64,000 bases of DNA. It comes from Pseudomonadota bacterium (GTDB lineage Bacteria; Pseudomonadota; Gammaproteobacteria; Xanthomonadales; Wenzhouxiangellaceae). The first letter of the stretch is position 1. Every line of letters starts with the position of its first letter. Under the pieces are notes generated by a model. The model did no database searches, was not told where the DNA came from, and saw only the letters and a program-made list of their open reading frames with translations. Shown here piece after piece: positions 53,423-62,313 of the stretch. Position numbers and translations under genes: made by a program. The stretch covers positions 1,984,001 through 2,048,000 of the forward strand of contig CP053448.1 of NCBI GenBank assembly GCA_013285445.1, given 5' to 3'.

Positions 53423-53962
53423 TCAGGCCGCCTGAAGCGTGTCCTGACCCGGCTCCCAGTTGCACGGGCAAAGTTCGTCGGTCTGGAGCGCATCGAGAAC
53501 TCGCAGCACTTCCTTGGGATTGCGGCCGACATTCATGTCGGTTACCGAAACATGGCGGATGATGCCCTGCGGATCGACCAGAAAGGTCGCCCGGGTCGCA
53601 ACACCTTCATCCGGGTGCAGGATGCCCAGCGCCGAGCTCAGTTCGCGCTTGACATCGGCCAGCATCGGAATCCTGAGGTCCTTCAGGTCGTCGTGATGCT
53701 GACGCCAGGCCAGATGCACGAACTCGGTGTCGGTGCTGGCGGCCAATACCTGGCAGTCACGATCGGCAAACTCGTCGGCGAGATCGCTGAACGCCTTGAT
53801 TTCGGTCGGACAAACAAAGGTGAAATCCTTGGGGTAGAAAAACACCAGCTGCCACTTGCCTTCGTAGGTATTGTTGTCAATATCGGTAAAGGCCGTTTCG
53901 ATGTCGGTGCCCACCGTGGCTTTCAGTTTGTAGTTCGGGAACTTGTCACCAATCGTCAGCAT
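53423..53962 (-). CDS. ahpC: Peroxiredoxin AhpC
   Basis: AhpC reduces peroxides with a cysteine thiol. The product is 179 aa from the ATG at 53962. The peroxidatic Cys is C51 (DFTFVCPTE), and the C-terminus has C165-P-C167 (DELCPCNW), the two-cysteine ending seen in AhpC proteins that are reduced by AhpD rather than AhpF. That agrees with the adjacent ahpD. The OxyR-type site and promoter upstream indicate peroxide induction. Confidence 0.96.
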   Translation of the reverse strand: MLTIGDKFPNYKLKATVGTDIETAFTDIDNNTYEGKWQLVFFYPKDFTFVCPTEIKAFSDLADEFADRDCQVLAASTDTEFVHLAWRQHHDDLKDLRIPMLADVKRELSSALGILHPDEGVATRATFLVDPQGIIRHVSVTDMNVGRNPKEVLRVLDALQTDELCPCNWEPGQDTLQAA

Positions 53963-54033
53963 GTTATTGATCTCCTTGTAAACGTTAATGCTTTCACGTT
54001 TCCGGCGCACCGGCGATGCGCCTCTCGGTAGAT

Positions 54034-54063
54034 AAGATAGCGACAATGATGGTATATATCCAA
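54034..54063 (-). promoter_or_regulatory. Sigma-70-type promoter of ahpC
   Basis: On the minus strand, TTGGAT (54063-54058) and TATCTT (54039-54034) are separated by 18 bp. The OxyR-type site lies just upstream. The leader before the ahpC start would be about 65 nt. Confidence 0.6.
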
Positions 54064-54084
54064 TTGATTATTTTGATTATTTCA

Positions 54085-54099
54085 ATAGGCTTCGCCTAT
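54085..54099. promoter_or_regulatory. OxyR-type operator
   Basis: ATAG-N7-CTAT (ATAGGCTTCGCCTAT), a perfect match to the core OxyR half-operator, inside the 7-bp inverted repeat AATAGGC/GCCTATT. It lies upstream of the ahpC -35 in unusually AT-rich DNA. The second motif of a full tetramer site is not clear. oxyR is the next gene on the other side. Confidence 0.75.
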
Positions 54100-54190
54100 T
54101 GATAGGCGTATAACTTGCAAGCAAGCGTCTTTCGCCTGTACCCCCTTACGGCCGCCGGCCTGCCAACACAGCATCGGCCGGGATTGTCAT

Positions 54191-54213
54191 GTGAGCCCGG
54201 CGTGCGGGCTCAC
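54191..54213. terminator. Perfect hairpin after the decayed surface-protein frame
   Basis: GTGAGCCCG (54191-54199) pairs with CGGGCTCAC (54205-54213). It sits 8 bp past the stop of the sorting-signal frame on the minus strand. There is no T run. Confidence 0.45.
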
Positions 54214-54221
54214 TCACGGCA

Positions 54222-54540
54222 TTAGCCGGTCAGACTGTTTCGGCCGGCCCTGCCCAGGCCAGCCAGGCCTATCAAGAGCGTCATCAGCACCAGCCCAAAT
54301 GGTGCCATGACCGGCACAGGTATGGCAGGTACGGCTAATACCACTATCATCCAGCACGCGGCCCGGAAACGCTTCTATACCGGGCAACGTAGCGGTCCGG
54401 CGCCGAGAATTTATGCAATAGCCGGTGTAACTGGCTGAACAGATCAGATTCTCACCGGGCTCGAGCACGGTCGGCTGTACCGGGACACCGCGCAGCCAAA
54501 CCGCTTCCGGCTGCTCATTTGGACGCCAGTCAGAAGCAAC
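54222..54540 (-). pseudogene. Remnant of a surface protein with a CTERM-type sorting signal
   Basis: On the minus strand one frame reads QPTVLEPGENLICSASYT, then TATLPGIEAFPGRVLDDSG, like the end of an extracellular DUF11-type repeat. A second frame takes over at the DDSG codons and reads VLAVPAIPVPVMAPFG, then LVLMTLLIGLAGLGRAGR and a TAA at 54222. That is the proline motif, membrane helix and basic end of an IPTL-CTERM-like sorting tail. The single shift and the missing N-terminal domains indicate a decayed gene fragment. It may have come from a longer locus lost by deletion. Confidence 0.5.
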
Positions 54541-54625
54541 ACGCCTGCCGCGCGTCAGCCCGGACCGTTGACATGAAGCCCATGACACTCAACAATCCAG
54601 CGTTCGTTCAATGCCATCTGCTTCA

Positions 54626-55528
54626 ATGAATATCCGCGCGCTGCAGTACCTGGTTACGCTCGCCGAAACCCGTCATTTCAGTCGTGCCGCAGAACGCTGC
54701 CATGTCAGCCAGCCCACGCTGAGCACCCAGATCCGCAAACTGGAGGAAACGCTGGACGTACAGCTGGTCGAGCGCCATCCACGACAGGTCATGCTCACGC
54801 CGGTGGGCGAAGAAATCGTTGCCCGGGCACGGATCATCCTGGCCGAAACCGACGCCATCCGCGCAACCGCCATGCGCGCTCGTGATCCGCACAGCGGCAC
54901 CGTGCGCATCGGCATCTTCCCGACTCTGGCACCCTACCTGCTGCCGCACGTCGTGCCACAGATACGCCGTGCCTTTCCGCGCCTGACCTTGCGCCTTTTC
55001 GAGGAAAAGACCGGGGACGTGCTGGCCATGCTGGCCGAAGGACGGCTCGACGCCGGCCTGCTCGCACTGCCGGTTGGCGACGACAGCCTGGAGCAGCGGG
55101 TTCTGTTCGAGGAGCCGTTTGTTCTGGCCATGCCCGAGAACCATCCGCTCAACGGACAGCGCGAAATCACGCTCGAGCACCTCGAAGACCAGGAACTGCT
55201 GCTGCTTGAAGACGGACACTGCCTGCGCGACCAGGCGCTGGAGGTGTGCCAGCTGGCCGGCGCCCACGAAAGACTGGACTTTCACGCCACCAGCATGGAA
55301 ACCCTCCGCCAGATGGTTGCCGCAAATACTGGCATTACGCTGATGCCAACCCTGGCCGTCAAACCACCGGTGGCCCATACCGAGAATGTCGTCATCCGGC
55401 CGTTCCGCGCCCCGGGTCCGAAGCGCACGATTGCCATGGTCTGGCGCAAGAGCTCTGCGCTGAGCGCATTTCTGGAAGAGCTGGCCGATTACTTCGGCCG
55501 AATCGATCCGGACCTGCTCACGCCCTGA
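54626..55528 (+). CDS. oxyR: Peroxide-sensing LysR regulator OxyR
   Basis: OxyR senses hydrogen peroxide through a Cys pair and activates peroxide-defence genes. The product is 300 aa from the ATG at 54626, which puts the redox cysteines at exactly C199 and C208 (EDGHCLRDQALEVC), the E. coli positions. The LysR helix-turn-helix is at the N-terminus (FSRAAERCHVSQPTLSTQIRKLE). An in-frame ATG 15 bp upstream is possible. It is divergent from ahpCD. Confidence 0.96.
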   Translation: MNIRALQYLVTLAETRHFSRAAERCHVSQPTLSTQIRKLEETLDVQLVERHPRQVMLTPVGEEIVARARIILAETDAIRATAMRARDPHSGTVRIGIFPTLAPYLLPHVVPQIRRAFPRLTLRLFEEKTGDVLAMLAEGRLDAGLLALPVGDDSLEQRVLFEEPFVLAMPENHPLNGQREITLEHLEDQELLLLEDGHCLRDQALEVCQLAGAHERLDFHATSMETLRQMVAANTGITLMPTLAVKPPVAHTENVVIRPFRAPGPKRTIAMVWRKSSALSAFLEELADYFGRIDPDLLTP

Positions 55529-55533
55529 AGCGC

Positions 55534-56577
55534 TTATGGTTCGTCCGATTCGACAACCAGGAAATCCTCGAGCCGACGCGTCATGCGGTCATGGCGCGAC
55601 TCGTCAATCGAGAACTGCCAGGGCGACAGTCGTTCGTCGACTGCGGCTGCATCGGCGCTGAGTTCAGCCTGATCGTCGTTCAGTGCTCCATCGTCGGTGG
55701 CCGGCAATTCGGCGCTGACCGAGAAATGCACCCAGTGCCCGTCGTCATCGGTAAACAGCGTGGCCACGAAATTGAGCCCGTCCCGGGTCCGAAACAGTGC
55801 CCGAACCGCATCATCGGGCAACGTTTCATGAACACGCACGTTCTCCATATTCAGCGATGACAGCGCATCGGCGGTCTGACGCTGATACCAGGCCTGACGC
55901 GCCTCGCGGCCTTCGGGCACCCCAAGCACCACCCATGTGCTGCCCTCTTGGTCACCCGGGCGCAGCTCCACGGTCTCGCCATCCGGGTGGCGCAGCGTGA
56001 CCGCCTCGATATCGGCAGCCGGAATGTCCATGATCGCCTTTTCGAGCCACTCAAGCGGATCGGTCGGCACGTCCGGATCGCGGTCGATCAACACACTCCG
56101 GGCCCGGTCGGCCAGGCGTGCGTAGCGACCGATGCCGGCACTGTCCGGATCACCGAGGATGATGCCGGGCAGTTCGGCGCCTGGAAAATCCACTCGCACG
56201 CCGGCGGCGCCGTCCTCTGCGATATCAGCCACACCGAGCCGGCCATACCATTCGGGATTGTCGGTCTTCTGCTCGACGATGCGTGCCTCGGCCAGGTCTC
56301 TGAGCAAGTCGTGAACGGCGGCAAAATCCGCTTCGTAGTCGAATCGTTCGCGCACTCGCCAGCGTTCCCGCTCGCGACGAAGCGTAACCGATGTCTCGCC
56401 GCCGGCTGCAACAATATCAATCGACTCGATATCGTTGATTCTGGCCCTGAGTTCGGGCAGCAGATAACCGCTTTCCATACCCGTGTCCGTGCGGGTCGAC
56501 GGATTCGAGACCAGCAGCGCCACGACCAGGGCCATCACAGTCAAAACGCCCAGAATGATCAGCGTGCGAGCCGTCAT
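55534..56577 (-). CDS. DUF4340 protein of a Gld-like ABC system
   Basis: The product is 347 aa with an N-terminal membrane helix (TLIILGVLTVMALVVALLV), then repeated DUF4340 modules (IESIDIVAAGGETSVTLRRER and EWYGRLGVADIAEDGAAGVRVDF). These proteins occur at the end of GldA/F/G-like ABC operons and are thought to act in the periplasm. The start overlaps the upstream gene as ATGA. The 3' end faces oxyR across 5 bp. Confidence 0.88.
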   Translation of the reverse strand: MTARTLIILGVLTVMALVVALLVSNPSTRTDTGMESGYLLPELRARINDIESIDIVAAGGETSVTLRRERERWRVRERFDYEADFAAVHDLLRDLAEARIVEQKTDNPEWYGRLGVADIAEDGAAGVRVDFPGAELPGIILGDPDSAGIGRYARLADRARSVLIDRDPDVPTDPLEWLEKAIMDIPAADIEAVTLRHPDGETVELRPGDQEGSTWVVLGVPEGREARQAWYQRQTADALSSLNMENVRVHETLPDDAVRALFRTRDGLNFVATLFTDDDGHWVHFSVSAELPATDDGALNDDQAELSADAAAVDERLSPWQFSIDESRHDRMTRRLEDFLVVESDEP

Positions 56578-58427
56578 GACGAGCTACCCCCTGCCGACTG
56601 ACGACCAACGCGTCGTCGGCGCCAGGCAATCAGCAACGCAAAAACCGTGACCAGGACCGGCATCAGCGCGATATTGAGCAACTTGACCCGTGTGCCCAGG
56701 GCCTCGATGTCACGGTCAAGCTCGCGCCGGACCTGACGCAGCTGCCGCCGAATCTCGATGCGCTGTTCCATGAATCGATCGAGCTCGGCTTCCTGCTCGG
56801 CGGTCAGAATCGACAGATCGGTATCGCCGCGCGCCTGCTGCAGTTCGTTCAGACGGCGCTCGGTTTCGGCCAGTTCGTTTTCCAGCCGCTCCTCGGTCTG
56901 GCGCAGATTCTGCTCGGCTTCACGCCGCAACGAATCGACCAGCGTGAACGGCCGACGCGAACTGGCGCGGCTGCGCACGCTGATCAGGTCGGCATTACCG
57001 AGCAGGTTGTCGATGGCGTTGACGACGAAGTCCCCATTGGACGCGAACGGATCGAGCAGCGTGGTGCCGAAGAAGCGCTGACGCTGGACCCAATACTGAT
57101 CGGCCAGCAAATCGGCGTCCCCGACCACAATCGCGTTGATGGGGTACAGGGACTCACTTTCCGGGTCGGCGTCACTAAAGGCCGACGGCACCGAGCCACT
57201 CAGCCGCGCGGCCAGCACCATCCGTTCACCGGTCACCCCGACCTGCGGAATCAGCTCGGAGGGATCATTGAGAAACTGCAGACTGCTGGCATCGAGCAGC
57301 CCGGCCTGTTCACTGGAGGTCAGCAGCGGCTCGATGGTGACCTGGCTATCCTCGGCGGCCTGGAAGTGCCCGCTGCTGGCCAGATTGACGACATCGAGCT
57401 CACCGGTGACCACGTCATCGGCGTTGACGTTTTCGCCCGACACGCCAAGGATCGCCGGATGGCGCACGGCACGGCGCGCGCCCTGGATCGTGACCTGGAG
57501 CGCCTGTCCCAGGTCGGCCACGAAGCGGTCGTCCGAGAACCGGACACCCCAGGCATCGAACAGGGGCTCAAGGCTGGATACACGATCCAGACTCATGGCC
57601 GCCATCGGATCGGCCGGATTGTCCGGCTGGGCCGTCTCTGCGTGCGGGTCGACGAATGCCAGCAAACGCCCGCCTTCGGTCACGAAGCGATCAATCGCGC
57701 GCAGCAGCTCGTCGGATAGCTGCTGCGGATGAATCAGGACCAGCACATCGAGCGCATCGGGCAGTTGCTCGTCGGTTGGCCGGACTCGTTCGACCTCGAA
57801 CAACTCCTGGATCTGGTCATGAATGGCCCATGGCTCGTTGCGCTGGCCGGTCTGCATATTCACCCCGCCCTGCAAGGGCAGGCCGCTGAGCAGACCGACC
57901 CGTGGCCGGTCGGGCTGGCTGAGGGTGTAGACCATGCGCGCCAGTTCGTACTCCAGAAACGACTCACGCGCCGGCGAGATGAACGGCAGCACCTCGAGGC
58001 CGTCGATCTGATTGGTCCCGACTATGCCGAGATAAAGCGTATCCCCGGCATTGCTGACCGGCACGGCCTCGAGACCGTAGCGGGCCGCCTGATCCTCCTG
58101 TTCGGAAAACGGCGCCGGATCAATGCGGCGAACGCGCAGCTCGCCGTCGGCGCGCTCGGCCATTTCATCGAGCAATTCCTGCACGCGGCGGGCAAAGTTG
58201 CGCACCATTGGCAGATCGCTGCTGGCCTCTTCGCTGAAATAGAACTCCAGCGTGATCGGCGCCTCCAGGCTCTCGAGCAGATTGACCGTGCCCTCGCTGA
58301 GCGTGTAAAGGCCCTGCTCGGTCAGGTCAACGCGAGCACCGCGGATGAGCGCGCCGGTCAGGATCGTGAGCGCCAGAAACAGAATGGCGAGCAGAATCAG
58401 TCCGCTTGCGCTGAAGAGTCTGTTCAT
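56574..58427 (-). CDS. GldG-like auxiliary subunit of an ABC system
   Basis: The product is 617 aa. There is a membrane helix at each end (LILLAILFLALTILTGALI and LNIALMPVLVTVFALLIAW). Between them is a large periplasmic domain (VDLTEQGLYTLSEGTVNLLESL, then DVLVLIHPQQLSDELLRAIDRFV) of the GldG/ABC-uncharacterised type, and a coiled-coil of about 90 residues just before the last helix. It starts 2 bp after the permease gene. The transported substrate is unknown. Confidence 0.88.
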   Translation of the reverse strand: MNRLFSASGLILLAILFLALTILTGALIRGARVDLTEQGLYTLSEGTVNLLESLEAPITLEFYFSEEASSDLPMVRNFARRVQELLDEMAERADGELRVRRIDPAPFSEQEDQAARYGLEAVPVSNAGDTLYLGIVGTNQIDGLEVLPFISPARESFLEYELARMVYTLSQPDRPRVGLLSGLPLQGGVNMQTGQRNEPWAIHDQIQELFEVERVRPTDEQLPDALDVLVLIHPQQLSDELLRAIDRFVTEGGRLLAFVDPHAETAQPDNPADPMAAMSLDRVSSLEPLFDAWGVRFSDDRFVADLGQALQVTIQGARRAVRHPAILGVSGENVNADDVVTGELDVVNLASSGHFQAAEDSQVTIEPLLTSSEQAGLLDASSLQFLNDPSELIPQVGVTGERMVLAARLSGSVPSAFSDADPESESLYPINAIVVGDADLLADQYWVQRQRFFGTTLLDPFASNGDFVVNAIDNLLGNADLISVRSRASSRRPFTLVDSLRREAEQNLRQTEERLENELAETERRLNELQQARGDTDLSILTAEQEAELDRFMEQRIEIRRQLRQVRRELDRDIEALGTRVKLLNIALMPVLVTVFALLIAWRRRRVGRQSAGGSSS

Positions 58428-58429
58428 GA

Positions 58430-59170
58430 TCAGTCCGCCTTCCTCAGTTCAAGCACGATACGATTGGCCGTCAGCCAGAAGCCGATAACCAGGGCGAAAT
58501 AGACGATATCGCGCAGATCAATCACGCCGCGCGAGATCGAGTTGAAGTGGACCAGAAAGCTCAGATTGGCAATGCCGTCGACCAGCGCCTGCGGCAGCCA
58601 GCCGCGAAACAGGTCGAGCACCATTGGCAGCCCGGACAGCAGAAAGCCGAAACACACCACCACCGAGACAATGAAGGCCACGATCTGGTTGCGGGTGGTC
58701 GCCGACAGACAGGCACTGATCGCCAGCAGCCCACCGGCCATCAGCCAGCTGCCGATATAGGCCGCCAGGATGACCCCGTTGTCGGGATTGCCAAGGATAT
58801 TGACCGTGATCCACATCGGAAAGGTCAGAGCCAGCGCCAGGCCGACAAACAACCAGGCCGCGAGGAATTTGCCGACAACCGCCTCGGAGACGCTGATGGG
58901 CAGGGTCAGCAGCAGCTCGATGGTGCCGTACTTGCGCTCCTCGGCCCAGAGCCGCATTCCCACGGCCGGCACCAGGAACAGATACAGCCACGGGTGAAAG
59001 CGGAAAAACGGTTCCAGATCAGCAATCTCGCGCTCGAAGAAGCCGCCGAGGTAGAAGGTAAAGGCGGCCGACATCACCAGAAAGATCACGATGAACACAT
59101 AGGCCACCGGTGTGGCGAAATAGCTGATCAGCTCGCGCCGCATGACCGTGCGGGTATTGCCAATGCTCAT
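58430..59170 (-). CDS. ABC-2 type permease (GldF-like)
   Basis: The product is 246 aa with six hydrophobic helices (VAYVFIVIFLVMSAAFTFYLG first, then LAAWLFVGLALALTFPMWIT). RLWAEERKYGTIELLLTLPIS is the conserved coupling region of ABC-2 permeases in the GldF/NosY group. It overlaps the ATPase gene by 4 bp and would form the pore with it. Confidence 0.9.
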   Translation of the reverse strand: MSIGNTRTVMRRELISYFATPVAYVFIVIFLVMSAAFTFYLGGFFEREIADLEPFFRFHPWLYLFLVPAVGMRLWAEERKYGTIELLLTLPISVSEAVVGKFLAAWLFVGLALALTFPMWITVNILGNPDNGVILAAYIGSWLMAGGLLAISACLSATTRNQIVAFIVSVVVCFGFLLSGLPMVLDLFRGWLPQALVDGIANLSFLVHFNSISRGVIDLRDIVYFALVIGFWLTANRIVLELRKAD

Positions 59171-60087
59171 GCCGCCTCCTCGCGCGTTACTGTCCGGAAC
59201 ACTTCATCGAGCCGACCGGACTCGAGCTGCATCTGCTCAACCGACCAGCCCTGCGAATCCACCAGGCCGTTGACCGCCTGGAACAGGTGGCCTTGCCCTG
59301 AGGGGAATACGGTGACCCGACCGGCGCGCACTTCCACCTCGCGTGCCTCGGTCAGCTCACCCAGTCGTGACGCGGCTCGCTCCGGATCGTCGACCTGCAG
59401 CGTGACGGCACCGTGGTAGCGCGACCGCGCCAGCAGCCCGGCCGGCGTATCGTCGGCCAGCAGCCTGCCCTGCGCGATGATCATTGCCCGACTGCACAGT
59501 GCATCGACCTCTTCAAGGATATGGGTCGATATGACGATGATCTTGTCGGCAGCCATCTGCCTGATCAGTTGCCGGACCTGGTGTTTCTGATTGGGGTCCA
59601 GGCCATCGGTCGGCTCATCGAGGATCAGCGTGGGCGGATCGTGCAAAATGGCCTGGGCCAGCCCGACGCGCCGCTTGAAACCCTTTGACAAGGTCTCGAT
59701 GCTCTGTCCCATGACCGCGCTCAGCTCAAGCCGGTCGGCCGCCTCTTTCACCCGGCGAACGCGCTCCTCGCCGGCGAATCCGCGCGCCTCGGCCACGAAG
59801 CGCAGGAACTGGTCGACCGACAGCTCTCCATACAGGGGCGCTCCTTCCGGCAGGTAGCCAATCATCCGCCGGGCTTGAATGGCTGAACGGCTGATATCGT
59901 GACCAAAGACCTCAGCCGTCCCCGAGGTCGGGGCGAGGAAGCCGGTCAGCATTTTCATGGTGGTCGATTTGCCGGCCCCGTTGGGCCCGAGAAAACCGAG
60001 CACCGTGCCGGGCTCGACCTGGAACGACAGGTTGTCCACGGCGACCAGGGCGCCGAAATGGCGCGTCAAATTCTTGGCTGCTAGCAT
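59167..60087 (-). CDS. ABC transporter ATP-binding protein (GldA-like)
   Basis: The product is 306 aa. Walker A GPNGAGKST is at residues 34-42, the signature is LSKGFKRRVGLAQAI, and Walker B is LILDEPTDGLDP. After about residue 220 there is the C-terminal extension usual for GldA/NatA-type ATPases. It is the first gene of the four-gene unit running to 55534. Confidence 0.94.
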   Translation of the reverse strand: MLAAKNLTRHFGALVAVDNLSFQVEPGTVLGFLGPNGAGKSTTMKMLTGFLAPTSGTAEVFGHDISRSAIQARRMIGYLPEGAPLYGELSVDQFLRFVAEARGFAGEERVRRVKEAADRLELSAVMGQSIETLSKGFKRRVGLAQAILHDPPTLILDEPTDGLDPNQKHQVRQLIRQMAADKIIVISTHILEEVDALCSRAMIIAQGRLLADDTPAGLLARSRYHGAVTLQVDDPERAASRLGELTEAREVEVRAGRVTVFPSGQGHLFQAVNGLVDSQGWSVEQMQLESGRLDEVFRTVTREEAA

Positions 60088-60235
60088 CCGTCCGTTCTCG
60101 TTGGGTCTGGTTATTTGGCCGGGGCCATTGCGAACGGAGATTGGGGTCCGTTCCCCCGGCTTTCAAGATCTGCAGCGCGGGTTTTCAGCGCTCACCCTAA
60201 CAGGTCTTTCCAGCCGGCGGCAGAACGGTTAGTTT

Positions 60236-61330
60236 ATGTCACTCGAAGTGACACGCGAATCCATGGAACCGACCATTCTCGACCACCTGCCGGACGGACT
60301 GCTCGACTGCAGCGCCGATCAGCTGCACACCAGACTCAGTGGCCCGACCATCATCCATCTGCCGGGGCGACGACCACAGCCGCTGTTCGTATGCGTGCTC
60401 CAGCACGGCAATGAGATCTCGGGCTGGGAGGCGACGAGGCGACTGCTCAAGGGCCGCTATGCGCGTGACCCGCTGCCGCGCAGCCTGATGCTGCTGATCG
60501 CCAACGTTCGAGCCGCCTCCAGGCACCAGCGCCACCTGACCGACCAGCCGGACTTCAACCGCTGCTGGCCCGGCTCGGATACCGGTCCGAGCCCCTGGCA
60601 TGAGCTGTTCCGGCACATCACCGACCATGCCCGGGCACTTGAGCCGTTCGCCAGTATCGATGTTCACAACAACACCGGAGAGAATCCGCACTACGCGGCC
60701 GTCAACGCGATCGAGCCGCAGCGGCTGCGCCTGGCCGCGCTATTTTCGCGTACCGTCATCTACTTTACACAGCCGCAGGGCGTTCAGTCGATGGCCTTCG
60801 GCAGGTTCTGCCCTGCCGTCACCCTGGAATGCGGCCCCCCGGGCAAACTGGCCGGTACCGACCATGCCATGACCTACCTCGACACCGTCCTCAACCTCGA
60901 GCACATTTCCGGCCAGCCCCCCGCTCCCGAGGACATCGAACTGTTCCGCATGGTTGCAACGCTTTACGTGGCCGCCGATCATTCCTTCAGCTTCGTCCCC
61001 GATGCTTCCAATATCGTGTTCCGGCCAGATCTCGATCAGCTCAATTTCCGCGAACTGCCGCCCGGCACACGCCTGGCCAGCATCAATGTCGATACCGGCG
61101 AAGCGCTCCGCGCCATCACCCATGACGGCGCCAACGTCTCGCGCGACTGGTTCGGCAACCGCAATGGGGACATCGTGACCCGACGACCGATGATGCCGGC
61201 CATGCTGACGACTGATGCCGGCATCATTCGACAGGACTGTCTATGCTACCTGATGGAGCGGGTCGCCATAGGCGGCCGCTTACCCGATGAACCGATACAA
61301 TCGCGTGAGTTGCCCGAATCGAGCCCATGA
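60236..61330 (+). CDS. Succinylglutamate desuccinylase/aspartoacylase-family zinc hydrolase
   Basis: The product is 364 aa. The zinc ligands are H57 and E60 (LQHGNEISG) and the later His in SIDVHNNTGENPHY. LIANVRAASRHQRHL and DFNRCWPG are conserved AstE/AspA blocks. This group removes acyl groups from amino acids or peptides. It is longer than typical AstE and lies outside any ast operon, so the substrate is open. A small membrane peptide gene follows. Confidence 0.87.
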   Translation: MSLEVTRESMEPTILDHLPDGLLDCSADQLHTRLSGPTIIHLPGRRPQPLFVCVLQHGNEISGWEATRRLLKGRYARDPLPRSLMLLIANVRAASRHQRHLTDQPDFNRCWPGSDTGPSPWHELFRHITDHARALEPFASIDVHNNTGENPHYAAVNAIEPQRLRLAALFSRTVIYFTQPQGVQSMAFGRFCPAVTLECGPPGKLAGTDHAMTYLDTVLNLEHISGQPPAPEDIELFRMVATLYVAADHSFSFVPDASNIVFRPDLDQLNFRELPPGTRLASINVDTGEALRAITHDGANVSRDWFGNRNGDIVTRRPMMPAMLTTDAGIIRQDCLCYLMERVAIGGRLPDEPIQSRELPESSP

Positions 61331-61352
61331 ACGCGCACACCGGAGCCATGCC

Positions 61353-61562
61353 ATGAACCTGTACACCGCCCTGGTTGCGATCACCGCGATCGTGGCCATC
61401 ACCCTTATCAGCCGTTACCGATTCGAATCGAAACGCCCAACCGGTGCGGATACTGAGCGCCTGGACCGCCTTGAAACCGAGCTGCGCGAACGCATCGAGA
61501 CACTTGAGCGGATCGTCACCGACCAGCGCGAAAAGCTGAAGCGGCAGATCGATGACCTCTGA
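61353..61562 (+). CDS. PspB-like small membrane protein
   Basis: The product is 69 aa. One N-terminal membrane helix (LYTALVAITAIVAITLIS) is followed by a charged coiled-coil ending LERIVTDQREKLKRQIDDL, a close match to the C-terminal block of PspB phage-shock proteins. No pspA or pspC is adjacent. Its stop overlaps the DUF502 start, so the two are coupled and may both serve the envelope. Confidence 0.75.
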   Translation: MNLYTALVAITAIVAITLISRYRFESKRPTGADTERLDRLETELRERIETLERIVTDQREKLKRQIDDL

Positions 61563-62160
61563 ATCTGACAGCCTGGTCACGCGCCTGGTCCGTCTGTTTC
61601 TCAAGGGCCTGGGCACGATCATCCCGATCGCGCTTACCCTGCTCATCGTCTTGTGGCTGGCGGGTGTAGCCGAACGCGGCATCGGCTCGCTGATCAAGCT
61701 CGTTCTGCCGGCGGACTGGTACATCACCGGCATGGGGCTGGTCGGCGGCATCGGCCTGGTCCTGCTGATCGGCCTGCTCAGCCAGGTCTGGCTATTCCGC
61801 AAGCTGATCGACCTCGGCGAGGCCATCCTCGACCGCATGCCCCTGGTCAAGTCGGTGTTCCGGGCGACCAAGGATTTCGTGGAGTACTTTTCCGGCGACG
61901 ACGCCGAGCGATTCAGCCAGGCGGTCATGGTGCGCCATCCGGTGCTGAAAATCGGCGTCATGGGCTTCATCACACGAGAGGACTTTTCCAACCTGCCCTT
62001 CGGCGAGGAGGGCGAGGTCGCCGTCTACCTGCCGTTGAGCTACCAGGTGGCCGGCTACACCATTTTTGTACCGAAGGAATGGTGCGAGCCGATGGACCTG
62101 CCCTTCGAGGACGCACTGCGACTGATCCTGACTGCGGCGATGTCTCGACGCGGAGGTTAG
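61552..62160 (+). CDS. DUF502 membrane protein
   Basis: The product is 202 aa. The first half has two or three helices (LFLKGLGTIIPIALTLLIVLW, then YITGMGLVGGIGLVLLIGLL). The second half is the conserved DUF502 soluble part with MPLVKSVFRATKDFVEYF and VMGFITREDFSNL. The function is unknown; plant homologues are COV proteins. The gene ends 17 bp before the first hairpin of the pair at 62.2 kb. Confidence 0.9.
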   Translation: MTSESDSLVTRLVRLFLKGLGTIIPIALTLLIVLWLAGVAERGIGSLIKLVLPADWYITGMGLVGGIGLVLLIGLLSQVWLFRKLIDLGEAILDRMPLVKSVFRATKDFVEYFSGDDAERFSQAVMVRHPVLKIGVMGFITREDFSNLPFGEEGEVAVYLPLSYQVAGYTIFVPKEWCEPMDLPFEDALRLILTAAMSRRGG

Positions 62161-62176
62161 GAATCTTACGCCGGGC

Positions 62177-62251
62177 GGCGGCCTGGCACCTTGGCCAGGC
62201 TCATACGAAATCGAAGATTTCCAAATCGCCCGGCCAAGGCGCCAGGGCGCC
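62177..62251. repeat. Hairpin element H1, long self-complementary arms and palindromic core
   Basis: The 20-nt arms at 62177-62196 and 62232-62251 match at 18 of 20 positions. The 35-nt loop contains CTCATACGAAATC and TTTCCAAATCGC around the inner hairpin GAAATC-GAA-GATTTC. A core of 30 bp (62200-62229) is shared, inverted, with the second element. Confidence 0.8.
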
Positions 62252-62313
62252 ATTCGTGGAGTGGTTTGGGCTGGTCTGACCGCGCCCGGTAGTTACATCA
62301 CCAGCAATCGAGC

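Noticed and set aside
54214..54588. Intact 124-residue gene
   Set aside because: The domain-like sequence switches frame part-way and the start region has no family resemblance. A decayed fragment explains it better.
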